Shown: positions 45,805 to 56,715, numbered from the stretch's first letter. The stretch is DNA of 64,000 nucleotides from Thalassia testudinum (GCA_037157565.1 JAZHRO010000003.1:73534501-73598500); one strand, 5' to 3'. Numbers and translations are program-made. The notes: generated by a model from the sequence alone, not told the origin.

Positions 45805-45817
45805 AGGCATGGGGGTA
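45805..45817 (+). other. Internal polypurine-tract-like motif of P
   Basis: AGGCATGGGGGTA, the same as in the tract next to P's LTR, lying about 70 bp after the integrase stop. Confidence 0.65.
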
Positions 45818-46505
45818 TAACCTGGGGTTGCCTATAGCATTTATACATATTTTGCATGCATAACTAGGACTTTAGTTTTACACAAATAAGAGGAAGAAGA
45901 AGAGAGATGAAAAGGGAAAGAACCAGAAAAAAAGATAGGTATGGAAAAATTGAGTTAGTCCCATCATGTGATTATGTACGAGTCACCTAAGTTTCAGCCT
46001 GGATCGGATGATGAATTAAGTCCTAAAGTGCTAAAGAGAAGAAGATAAGTGAGGGATACCGACTTTAGGCCTCCTGGGTCTGTTCTAAGGCTTAAACACT
46101 CACGTATTTGTTAGGATCTGGACTATTCCTCAAGAGATTGAGGGAGTTGCGAGGCCGATGTATTAAGTCTAAGGCTTAGGGAATATTCGGCCCTATTGCC
46201 TGCCCTTTCGTTTGTGGAACTTGGCAACCTGACCACCCAAAAAATCACACACTGGTCTGGTTCAGTATGCATAACAAAGAATAATGCCAAAATAGTGACT
46301 ATTCTGAAACTGCTTTCCTGAAAATTTGACTTAGGTGCGGCTTGAAGACACAAGTCGATTGGATGAGTTCCCACTGAAGAGAAGAGGAATAAACCCCTCG
46401 AGGATGTGTTATAACATATCATCTCCTTGATGCTTGTCTCCTAGGATATCTAAATATCCTACTGGGGGCACAGAAGCATCTCGTGCTGGTTAAGATGCTG
46501 TGGGT

Positions 46506-46633
46506 GGCATTATCTCGAAATGTCGATTGCCAGAGTCTGAATTTAGCTACAGAATGCCATGGGCGACACTATCTCGAAGTGTCAAAAGCTAGGGTTCTAG
46601 GGGTTGCCATGGGCGGTGCTATCTCAAAGCATC
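46506..46633 (+). other. Three-hairpin array of element P
   Basis: Hairpins at 46506-46524 (GGCATT/AATGTC), 46565-46583 (GACACT/AGTGTC) and 46615-46633 (GGTGCT/AGCATC). The 7-base loops are ATCTCGA, ATCTCGA and ATCTCAA. All stems pair fully if G-U pairs are allowed. Start-to-start distances are 59 and 50 bases. Role unknown. Confidence 0.7.
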
Positions 46634-46895
46634 GATTGCCAAGGACCCTGCGAGGATTGATGGTGGGACAAAGGAATCTGATACAGATCGTGTTTAGGGC
46701 CAATCCATTGTTGAATCTAGGGGAATTTAAAAAGAAAGAGAGAAAACTCTCAAAATAATATTTCTCCCTCTCTGTTACTAAAAATACTCTAGCAAAACTG
46801 AACCTAACCTTTCTGCATATGCATGGGTGTTTTAACCACTGGGGTGAACGAATCTCTAGGTAGTTTTTGCGTGCCTTAGAAACCTTCGTGATGGA

Positions 46896-49100
46896 TGACA
46901 AAAAGCCATTTTTGCGCATTTGGAAGTCGTCGAAAATCGTAGTATAGTCGTGCAAAAACATTCAGCAGAAATTGATTTCTAAAGATAACGAGACTTGAGC
47001 CCCGGTCGTTCGTCTCTAGGAGGCATTGCTTCTACTTTTGAAATCAATCTTTTTGCCACTCTTCTATGTTTAGAATTGCATGCCGGTTCGTGATTATTAC
47101 GTATTTACGTACGACATGCTTAGTTGCAAGAATATTAAGAGTTACAAACAGGCAACATTAATCACGCAAAAGATAATAGCAATCATTAAGCTCATGGTGA
47201 TTTCAAACAGATAGAGATACATCTATATATAAAAATTTGTTTTCATTCATTCATTTGGGAGTTGTTGCACAAGGAATCTAGAGGAAATCTTGTACATAAA
47301 TGCTTGAAAATTAAATCTAGCTACCAGAAAATGATCGCATACAAGATGCGATGGGGGGATTTCGCATGCATCATTGGGGGAGAAGTAAGACTACACTACT
47401 AAGTAGTAAATAAATGCAGTAAATATATGAAGAGCAAAATCTAAATCTAGCAGAATGGAAGGGCATTCAGGGGTGGTCCCCAATGGTCTTTGAATTGTTG
47501 AGAGATGAAGGAGGGGAGGCCAATGGAACTTAGGCCGACCCTTGGAGAGAGGTTGGGGAGCTGATCTAGCTTCATGGCATGGAGATGGTGGCCTCCATGG
47601 TGGTGCTCAACTCATGGAGGTGGAGTGGAGATGGAAGTGGCTATTCTACGTGGAATGGATGCCAAGGAAGTGAATGGGTGCAAATGGCCACCCAAGGGGT
47701 CCTTTTATTGACCTAAGGGAAGCTCTACAGAGAATTATGGAATTCTCTAGAGAGTCCTATGGTGGGATCTCGTGGGAGAGTGAGAGAGAGAGGGTGGATG
47801 GTGGTTTTTAGATCCACCAAATGTGGATCTAAAAATTGAATGGCTCTTGGTTGCTATTTTTGGCAACCAAGGCAAGCACACATGGTAGAGAGTTCTAGAG
47901 AACTCTAGGCTAGGTATTTTCGTGTGGATGGTGTGTGTGGTTGTGTGTGGGTGTGTGTGGGTCGAAACTTAGGTGGCTAGGTTGATTAGGTTAGGTTCTA
48001 GTGAGTATAGGTCAAGGTATGTCTCAAATTAGGGTTATAAACCCTAATTCACTATGGTAAAGTGCAATTAAACTTAATACAAGTTTAACTGGGTGTGTGA
48101 AAACTTAATTGAGAGTAAAACAACTCAATTAATTTAGGTCTAGGTCAATTGGACTCTCACTGAGTACAATTGGACAGTGTGTGTTGAGATCAGGGCTCAA
48201 TTAGACTCAATGAGTCCAATTGAATAGGTTGATGGAATTGACTAAGATCCAAGTCAATTAGGTTTAGTGAAGACCTAATTAGGTCCTTAGGGTGGTCTAG
48301 AGGTGATGCACTAGGGTTAGGGCACCTTAATTTTGGTTTCTATGGGGTTGGATTTGGGTTTAAGGACCTAGAGATCTAAGATCAAGGCTTAAATCTCAAA
48401 ACAGGAATTGGAGAGTAGTATCAGACATCTAATAATAGAATAAGACATCTTATACTCAAAAATCAGAAGTCCAGACTTGTTGTCTGGATGTCCAATCGGA
48501 GTTAGGAAGGATCTCAGGTTCTATTCTAGGTATTCTGCAGAAATTGGACGTCTGACAAAGTGTCTGGATGTCTAATAACTCTGCGGAAGTGGATTTGAAG
48601 TTTGCGGGAGTTGGCTAAGGGTCCTGCACATCCTATAACTGATCTGGATGTCCAAATAAGGGTTGGAACTAGGGTTTTATGGCTTCCTAAGGTGTTGTGA
48701 CTCGATCTAAGGGTGGCTAAGGCTTGGGGAAGTCTCCAGGCTATCCTAGAGCTAGGATGGACCTAAGCTCATCACATTTTACTGCTTTATTCCTACTTAA
48801 TAGAACAGCAAACTTTTAAGCCCCTTACATTATTATTCCGACATCTAAACTAGGCCTTCTGCTCCACCTTTACTACAACTCCTGTTATTCCTGATCCAGC
48901 TTCAGATCCAGCTCCTGATCAGCTTATTCCCTACAGTCGACATAATGCACTTAATCAGTACATTATAACATTATTTTATGCATAGCTAAATGAAAGAAGT
49001 AAAGATGAAGATAATGCGTATGCATGCATGAATAACCCTAACTTATGCTATTTCCTAGCCTAATTTAGGTCAATTAAGACCTATGATTGCTGCGCAATCA
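46896..49100 (-). mobile_element. Solo LTR S2 (A-like ends), 2.2 kb, in P 3' noncoding region
   Basis: On the minus strand it begins TGATTGCGCAGCAATCA at 49100, close to A's LTR start, and ends TTTTTGTCA at 46896. Flanks atgga (46891-46895) and gtgga (49101-49105) are a target-site duplication with one change. E's 3' noncoding region runs uninterrupted through the equivalent point (around 59240), which confirms the insertion. A U5-like motif lies near 47002-47025. No internal sequence is present. Confidence 0.75.
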
Positions 49101-49296
49101 GTGGATCCAAGACTGAGGCTGGTCAGGTCCGTATCTTGGCTGGTACTTGAGTTCCTTCATGCCTATAGTTGATATTTCAATCTAATTTCTAGAGTATGGT
49201 ACGGTAACGCATCCTGATAGTAAAATCTAGCCTGGAGACCTGGTTTATTTCATATGATTTTGCTTGGGACTAGCACAATTTAGGCATGGGGGTATT
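49101..49296 (+). other. Element P 3' noncoding region, last part, with polypurine tract
   Basis: Resumes P after S2 (gtatcttggctggtacttgag aligns with E near 59265). It ends in GGGACTAGCACAATTTAGG and the polypurine tract TAGGCATGGGGGTATT (49281-49296), directly before the LTR start TGATGGGTCC. Confidence 0.8.
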
Positions 49297-50518
49297 TGAT
49301 GGGTCCACTTTAGTGGACTAATTTAGTGTTTAAGTACATTATTATTTCGATGAGACTAATTTAAAGCATGGATGTTATTGACAAAATCATGTGAATGCTA
49401 GATTTATCATTTCATGTATTAATTGCATTAGTCCTTAATTAAGAGGATTGATTATTCACTTTAAAAGGCAAGGGCAGCACAACAAAGTGAGTGGAGATAT
49501 GTGGGATTTTGTTTAGGCGAAATATAGTAAGAGAATAAATTTTAAAGGTTTCCTTGTATACCTCTCAAATTTGTTGCAACACATTTCCTTATCTCCCTCA
49601 CGAATCTCTCTCTCTTCCTAAAATTTCTATTCGCTATTTGGTAACAAAAAAAATCTGACTCTCTCTCTCTCCTTTTTTAATAGGAAGGGATGGGCAACTG
49701 GGAAGCATCTTCTTCCTCCCTCGAGAGGGAACACGACCGCCACCTCTCTACCCTCTCTGTGTGCCCATCCACCACCGCGAGCCTCTACTCTGACTGAAGC
49801 CACCACCGCTGTGTGCCTCCATCGTCCACTACGTGCCTCCATGAACTCGCTAACAGAACTGTGCGCCTCCTCCCCTTGTCTTCTTTCAGGGGCTTTCCCA
49901 ACCATGCATCTATAACCCACCAAAGACGGTGGCAAGTTCAGCCGTCTTGGAGGGTCGCCTAATGTGTGGTTCTATTAGCGGGTTCGTGGAGGTACACGGT
50001 GGTGGTGGCTTCAGTCGGTGCAGAGGCTCGCGGTGGTTGATGGAAAAATGGTGAGGGTAGAGAGGTGGAGGCCGTGTTCCCTCTCGAGGGAGGAAGAAGA
50101 TGCTTCCCAGTTGCCTGTCCCTTCCTATTAAATAAGTAGAGAGAGAGAGAGAGAGTCAGATTTTTTTTTTTTACCAAATAGCGAATAGATATTTTCGGAA
50201 GAAAGAGATTCGTGAGATCGATAAGGAAATGTGTTGCAACAGATTTGAGTGGTATACAAGGATACCTCTAAAATTTATTCTCTTACTATATTTTGCCTAA
50301 ACAAAATCCCACATATCTCCACTCACTTTGATGTGATGCCCTTGCCTTTCAAAGTGAATAATCAATCCTCCCATATAAAGACTAATGCAAATAATGCATG
50401 AAATGATAAATCTAGCATTCACATGATTTTGTCAATAACAGCCAGGCTTTAAATTTGTCGCTCATCAAAATAATAATGTACTTAAGCACTAAATTAGTCC
50501 ACTAAAGTGCACCCATCA
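49297..50518. repeat. 1.2-kb palindrome containing the start of P's 3' LTR
   Basis: The left arm (49297 to about 49865) and right arm (about 49960 to 50518) are inverted copies with scattered changes, over about 560 bp each. A loop of roughly 95 bp lies between them. Both outer ends read TGATGGGT inward. The left arm follows P's polypurine tract, so it is the U3 start of P's 3' LTR. The right arm looks like the start of a second, inverted LTR of the same family, but no polypurine tract precedes it. A long-terminal-repeat DNA transposon is the alternative; no target-site duplication is visible. Confidence 0.75.
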
Positions 50519-51196
50519 AGGTCCCGCTCGCATGCTCCAACACACGTGCCCTCGCCCGCACTCACGCCACGAGGGTCTGGGCATGGATTCAATTACCCAA
50601 ATCCGATTGGGTTTGTAATAGAGAGAGAAGGGAAAAGAAAGAGGAGGGGGGGTTTTGCCCTCTACTGTTTCACCGTTCTTAAGGGCCCTTTGCCCCTGTG
50701 TTGCTGTGCTTGCCTCTCTCCCTTGAGGCATGAAGAAGGAAAGAAGAAGAGCCTTTGCCTTTCTGTTGAGCCGATCCCTTGAGCACTTAAGGCGTCCTAA
50801 GGCCTTGTGCATTTGTTTGATATCTACTGGTGCCTTGGTTCTATTGGGTTATTTCATTTAGTTGTTGTGGAATATTGGTTGATAGTTACTGTTGAGATAT
50901 TCGAGCTTAACATTAAAAGGGTTAATTGGTGATTCAAATCACCATTTTAACCCAATCTTTTTGCACATTGCTACTTGGTTTTATCTATATATCATTTTGA
51001 GTTGTTACGAATGAAGTTTTGATTATAATTGATTACATTTCTGATTACATTGTGATCGGTAAGATTAAATTGCAATTGATTGCTCCCTATGTTCGACCTC
51101 ACACATTAAATTTAAGTATAAATTGTATTTATTTTCGCAGAATTTTGACCTATACTATGACAAAGTATTTTAAAACATCGATTTCCCACATCAACA
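50519..51196 (+). repeat. Truncated 5' LTR of element E
   Basis: The 3' part of a plus-strand LTR ending in CATCAACA before the PBS. The U5 motif GCTCCCTATGTTCGAC at 51081-51097 and flanking sequence match the U5 end of S1. About 2 kb of U3 expected from S1's length is missing and is replaced on the left by the palindrome. The open frame at 50507-50782 is not supported as a gene. Confidence 0.65.
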
Positions 51197-51199
51197 TTT

Positions 51200-51216
51200 T
51201 GGCATTGTTGTAAGGG
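51200..51216 (+). other. Element E primer-binding site, decayed
   Basis: TGGCATTGTTGTAAGGG, six changes from the tRNA-Asp complement, three bases after the LTR end. Most changes are C to T or G to A. Confidence 0.6.
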
Positions 51217-52326
51217 AGTAACGAGCAATTTGATCTCTTGATTACAATTCTCGGCTTGATGCTAACTTGCATTATCTCCTTGGTTGTGGTTTATGTAGGA
51301 ATTCAGTCAAGGATAAAGATCAACCGTACAACAACCACTTGAGGGGCAAGTAATCTCGTTTTCCATCTTCATTAAGCCCTTGATTCTGAGGAAACCTAAA
51401 AAAGGAAATAAATCAATTAGGACCAACTTGCATTATATATTTAGATTCAATCATCAGAAGTTGCCTGATTTGATTCATTTCTAGAAACATCCCGAACCTG
51501 ATTTATGCACCTATTGAGGGGTTTAAGACACCTAGGGCTACACACCTTCTTGATTGAGTCGTAGGTACCAAATTTTGAAGAAATTACTTGGACCAAGTAG
51601 AGCGACATAAGGGTTTTCATTTCAGGGTTTTAGAGACAATTGCTTAAAAAAAAGAATCAACCTTCCCAAATTGTGTGCATCCTAATCCTCAATTGAGCTT
51701 ACCTAAACAAGCAAACCCTAAAATCAAGCTCTAAACATCACTTGAATCCTAAAATTTGGACATAATAATCAAGGACAAATTAGGGGAAGTTGACCCACCG
51801 TGTGGGGTCAACCATTCTTCAAATGAGGTCACCACTCACAAATTCATTCTAAAGTTCAAGTGGAATCCTAAGCACCTCTTCTAAACTTCAAATTGGTAGA
51901 CTCAAGAGGTCAAGTTATCCATTCTAGTCTGCCTGGATTTGCGGTGACAAGGAAGGTCGTGTGGGGGAAACCCTGTAAGATGTGGGGGCACTCTAACATG
52001 TAGGGGTCTTCGTGGGACTCTCCCTTCCTAGCTGCCTAGGTATTTCTCAGGTGGATGACTTTCTTATCTATAGGTATCATCCACCTTGAACCTCTATAGT
52101 CTTCCAAAGATATTTGGTTGTCTTGATTGGGTCCATCACACCTTCTATCCCTTGTCTTCTCCATCAGAGCATGTTTGGGAGGAGGCCCTTAAGACCACCC
52201 TTGAGGCCACCATTTGCTATGCACTCTTATCGAGGCTAAGCCTCGACCACCCTATTTGTGCAATAACCCAACCATATCAATAACTCTTCTGCTTCATCTG
52301 AGCCTAGATCTTCTTCATCCATAATC
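51217..52326 (+). other. Element E leader
   Basis: About 1.1 kb without coding sequence. The shared leader block of A, B and D was not found with confidence. Nothing else was seen. Confidence 0.55.
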
Positions 52327-53800
52327 ATGGAACACCCAGTAGAAGAAAAGAACGATCTCTAGAATCAGCTTTATCACCTCAACGACCTATTCCAAGCTTT
52401 TATGAATCAACCGCAGCATCCTATGATGCGAGATCATTACAATCCCGCTGTGGTGATGATCGAACCTCTAGTCCAAATCCCAGCTGGAGGTCCCAATATT
52501 GAACTCAAGCCCAACCTGATTTATGCTATTCCTAAATTTCGTGGGCTTAATTTCGAAGATCCCTTTCAGGATATCAAACAACTCAAGCATCTGGCCCAGA
52601 CCTTTGGGTCAGAAGCTCAAAATCGGGATATGTTGCTCATGAAGATGTTCTCCTTCTCTCTCATCGCTCACTGGTACCAAGCCCTAACTCATCAGATCAA
52701 CACATGGGTTGAATTGCAATTCGAGTTTCTGAAAAAGTTCTTTCCCGTCGGTCGGACAAATGCTTTCAGGCACCAGATCACACATTTCAGGCAAAATGTA
52801 GGAGAACCACTTCATGAGGCATGGGATCGCTTTCTGGATCTCATGCAAAACTGCCCCCATCATGGAGTTCCTAAATGGAAACAAGTCCTGCCTTTTTACC
52901 AGGGACTCTATGAGGACAACAGTTTATTCGTCAATGTGACCTATGGAGGAAACATCATGGGTCAATACGAAGACACCGTCCGGGAGATTCTCGAGAATAT
53001 GTGCTAGAACTCCATCAATAATGTATCCATGGGCATGTTCGGCAGGATGACAGCTTGTGCATTGACAAATACATGGGAAGCACATGAGACTCAAGGCTTG
53101 TCCTCATCTGTCGATTTGGAATTAATGGTCAGTCGCTTGGACAAGGTCTTGATTATCAAAAAGGTGTATGAACTGACTCGACATCTACAGTGAGCCACTT
53201 CCGCACAAAACCCGTTTACGCAACCACCCCCTCGGAGGGAGGCTGTGCATAACATCTACTACTGATTTTCTCAAAGGATGGATATGTATCCACCCTTGTT
53301 TGATCTAGGGTTTGGAGGAAACTACGAGTCTGCCTACACTTGTTGGGTGAACTTTGAACCCTCGTCATATTTCTCCGAGGTTCCTCAAATTTGTGAGGAC
53401 CTCAACATGACGTAGAATGATCCTTTCTCAAACACTTATAATCCTAGATGGCATAATCATCTTAACTTCACATGGCCGGGGAATAATCAAAATCAGAGAC
53501 CTCCATATCAGCCCCAACCACAAGCTTCTCATCCATATCAACTTCCTCAGCCTTGGCCCAACCAGAATTATCAATCTGGACCAATTCAAGAATATCAAAT
53601 GTCTCTAATCCTACAAACCTTGGTTGACATTGAAAAGACAAATGCAGCTATGCAAAAACAACACAAGGATGAAATCACAAAGGTATATAATCAGCTCACA
53701 CAGATGGCAAATTCTCGCCAACCTGGTGCACTCCCTTCACAACCTCTACCTAATCCAAATAACGTGCCAAACCAGAGGTGAGTTATGAACCTACCTCATG
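52327..53800 (+). pseudogene. Element E gag, decayed
   Basis: Likely start at the ATG at 52327 (MEHPVEEKN), followed by a stop near 52360. From 52402 it is open to 53007. It includes GGPNIELKPNLIYAIPKFRG and the capsid-like core FSFSLIAHWYQALTHQ, FLKKFFPVGRTNAFRHQIT and LHEAWDRFLDLMQNCPHHGVP. A TAG at 53005-53007 precedes NSINNVSMG, which matches the equivalent point in A. The low-complexity region rich in Asn, Gln and Pro continues to about 53800 with several stops. Gag would form the particle. Confidence 0.85.
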
Positions 53801-54860
53801 GCCAAGCTCACTACATCTATCAATCCCTTACGCTCGATCACCTGACAGGATGGAGGCTTTGACATCATATTTGGGTTATCTGCAGTAACCACCTCTTTTG
53901 CCAACCCCAACCAAGAACTAAGTAGGATTGAATTTCGTTACTACCCATAGTGGCAAAATAACTCAAGACCTACCTTACCCGAGCCACTCTCAGCCTGGTA
54001 GGGCAAACCTAAACTCTATGTTGGTCATCCAGGATACCCCTACCATAGATCAAGAACCTGGACCAATTCTAGAAGAACCTGCAGAGGTTCCATTTCGAAA
54101 GACCTTAACCAAGGGAAAGAGGAAACCCAAACCCGTGGATCTCAAGGAAAACCTGGTCAAGCTCTTTGAGTACGTCCAAATAAACATCCTATTAATGGAT
54201 GTGACTCGCCATGTACTGGCTTATGCGAGATTTCTGAAGGATGTATGTACACCTAAGCATAAGTTGCGAACTAAAGGTGGGAATGCAGTCATAGTATTGG
54301 AGCAAGCCAACTCCATCATCTTGAGCAAACTCCCACGTAAGGCAAAGACCCTGGTACCCCTCTGATCACTTGCAGAATTGGTGATTTGGAATTTGACAAA
54401 GCCCTCTTAGACTTAGAAGCTTTCATCAATTTGATTTCTACGTCCCTACTAGATCATTTTGAGGAAACTAAGCTAGAACAAACTATGGTGACCCTGCAGT
54501 TAGCTGACCGATCAATCAAGTCACCTAGAGGAGTTCTCAAGGATGTTCTTGTTCGGATTCGCGACATCTACTTTCTTGTGGACTTCATCATTTTTGATAT
54601 GGAGACTCTTGATAATATGAAGAATACACCAATTATACTAGGAAGACTATTTTTTACCATAGCTAGGGCAAACATTAACTACGAAGAGGGCTAGATTGAG
54701 TTGAAGTTCAGGAATAAGACTCTGAAAATCAATATCTCTTCAGGGCCCAGAAAGGAATTAATTGTGGGGCAGTAGAACAAGTGTGTGACATTAAAGCTGT
54801 GGTTGAGAACTCATTTCTCGAGGATGATCTGAATACCCCTGATCCTCAACCCTAAGTAGA
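53801..54860 (+). pseudogene. Element E gag C-terminus and protease with altered active site
   Basis: Open at 53928-54365 with VTTHSGKITQDLPY, then VKLFEYVQINILLMDVTRHV and LAYARFLKDVCTPKH, matching the gag C-terminus of the other elements. The protease at 54386-54694 reads ALLDLEAFINLIS where DLGASIN is expected. The catalytic Asp remains but the essential Gly is Glu and Ser is Phe. Later blocks (LADRSIKSPRGVLKDVLVRI, PIILGRLFFTIARANINY) are recognisable. A TAG at 54692 follows. Confidence 0.85.
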
Positions 54861-56075
54861 TCATACCCTACAAATAGAGGAGCCTAGCACCGATCTACAC
54901 CCACCCATAGCTCCCAACTTTTATTCTGAGGCCCATCCTGAACAACTTTCTGTTGCTGCTAATCCCATCATGGAACTAAAACCTCTTCCTGATTATCTGA
55001 AGTACGTCTTGTTGGGTTCCAATCAGACGTTTCTTGTGATTATCAATTCTCGACTCACATCTGATCAGGCGACAAAGCTGATTTCTATCCTCTAGCAGCA
55101 TCGGAGAGCCATTGGATGGACTCTCGATGATCTATCTAGTATTACCCCTTTGTATTGCACACACTGCATCTACACTGAAAAGGGCTCATGACCATCCCAT
55201 GAAATGTAGAGGCGTCTAAATCCAAACCTGCAAGATGTTGTGAAATTGGAGATCACCTACCTGATCTCCGACAGTTTTGGGTGAGTCCGATACAAGTTGT
55301 GCCTAAGAAGGTAGGGCTCACTGTGATTAGGACTGAAACCAAGGAGACCATATCAACCCGTATAGCAAACTCATGGAGAATCTGCATTGATTGTAGAAGA
55401 TCGAATGCCCCCACAAAGAAGGATCATTTCCCACTACCAATCATTGACCAAATACTTGAGAAACTAGCTGGAAATCGATTCTTCTACTTTTTGGATTGGT
55501 ACTCTGATTATAATCTGGCAGCAATCCTTCCTGAGGACTAAGAGAAAACAACCTTCACCTGCCCCTACGGCACATACAAGTTTCGCAGAATGCCGTTTGG
55601 GCTCTACAACGCACCCACCACCTTTCAACAATGCATGCTCGCCATATTCTCTGATATGGTAGGCGAGTACCTTAAAGTCTTCATGGATGACTTCTCGATA
55701 TTTGGTGTCTTTCGATGATTGCCTCCTACATTTGGTCTAAATCTTTAGGCATTGCATCGATGTGAATCTGGTTCTTTCTTGGGAAAAGAGCCATTTCATG
55801 GTTCCTAAGGGAATTATCCCGGGACATCTTATCTCTGAGAATGGCATCTAGGTTGATCAAGCTAAAGTTAATTTGATTTCCAAACTACCTATCCCTAGCT
55901 TAGTCAAGGACATCTATTTTTTTCTAGGGCACGTTGGTTTTTACCGTTGGTTCATTCCTGATTTCTTGAAAATCACATGTCCCCTGACCAATCTCCTATC
56001 AGAAGATGTCCCGTTTGAGATCACGAATAAGTGTATTCACGCATTTGAAAGCCTGCATGACTGAGTTTCCCAAGC
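54861..56075 (+). pseudogene. Element E linker and reverse transcriptase
   Basis: The linker includes LKPLPDYLKYVLLGSNQT (about 54980). RT fingers are open at 55281-55541 (SPIQVVPKKVGLTVIRTETK, SWRICIDCRRSN, FFYFLDWYSDYN). MPFGLYNAPTTFQQCM and the catalytic VFMDDFSIFG lie around 55590-55705, followed by a frame change at about 55708. The thumb is at 55873-56064 (FFLGHVGFYRWFIPDFLKI). Several stops are present, for example at 55540. Confidence 0.87.
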
Positions 56076-56715
56076 ACCGATCCTGTAATCCCCTGACTGG
56101 TCTATACCCTTTGAGATCATGTGCGATGCATCCTACTACATAGTGGGTGCAATGCTTAGGCTGAAAATTGATGGGAAACTTGTGGTCATCTACTATGCCA
56201 GCAAGATGCTTGACGAGGCTCAGCGTAACTACACATTTACAGCGAAAGAGCTACTAGCTATAGTATCTAGCTTGGAAAAATTCAGATCATACCTTCTGGG
56301 TTCTCGTGTCATCATCTATGCGTATCACACTGCATTGAGGCACTTACTAACGAAGGACACGAAACCTCGACTAATCGACTTGATCTTTCTATTGCAAGAA
56401 TTCAACCGTGAGATTCGTGACAAGACAGGAAAATAGAACATGGTAGGTGATCACTTATCTCGCCTTCCTTCTTCTATCATTGACCCATTCGATCTAATCA
56501 CGGAGCATTTTCCGGATGAGCATCTATTGGCTATTCACTATCTCCCCTGGTTTGCTGATATGGTAAACTGCATGGTTACGAGGAAAGTCCCTCCAGATTG
56601 GGTGACTTCCAGGCAGGACAAGCTGATTTCTAAGGCCAAGTACTATATTTGGGAGGAACCATATCTCTACCACATTGGCAATGATCAAGTAATTTGGAGA
56701 TGAATTCCTACCAAT
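56076..56715 (+). pseudogene. Element E RNase H and connection, catalytic Asp lost
   Basis: Open at 56119-56436: MCDASYYIVGAMLRLK, YASKMLDEAQRNYTFTAKEL and [20 protein letters not shown]. The last segment is YTDHT or YTDHS in relatives, so a catalytic aspartate has become tyrosine. After a TAG at 56434 the connection is open at 56440-56703 (VGDHLSRLP to YHIGNDQVIWR) and ends in TGA where relatives read RC. Confidence 0.87.

Larger units (their letters stand above)
45735..46895 (+). other. Element P 3' noncoding region, first part
   Basis: No coding sequence. It contains the internal purine motif (45805-45817), a TAGGATAT hairpin (46442-46461) and the three-hairpin array (46506-46633). It aligns with E's 3' noncoding region (58126-59240). 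S2 interrupts it after atgga (46891-46895). Confidence 0.78.

Noticed and set aside
45735..46895. Possible env-like third gene between integrase and 3' LTR, as some Athila elements have
   Set aside because: No frame longer than about 100 codons with membrane segments was found in P, C, B or E; the region holds structured repeats instead.
49297..50518. Ordinary long-terminal-inverted-repeat DNA transposon (Mutator or foldback type)
   Set aside because: Not excluded, but no target-site duplication is visible and its left end coincides exactly with the expected LTR start after P's polypurine tract, so an LTR-derived palindrome is preferred.
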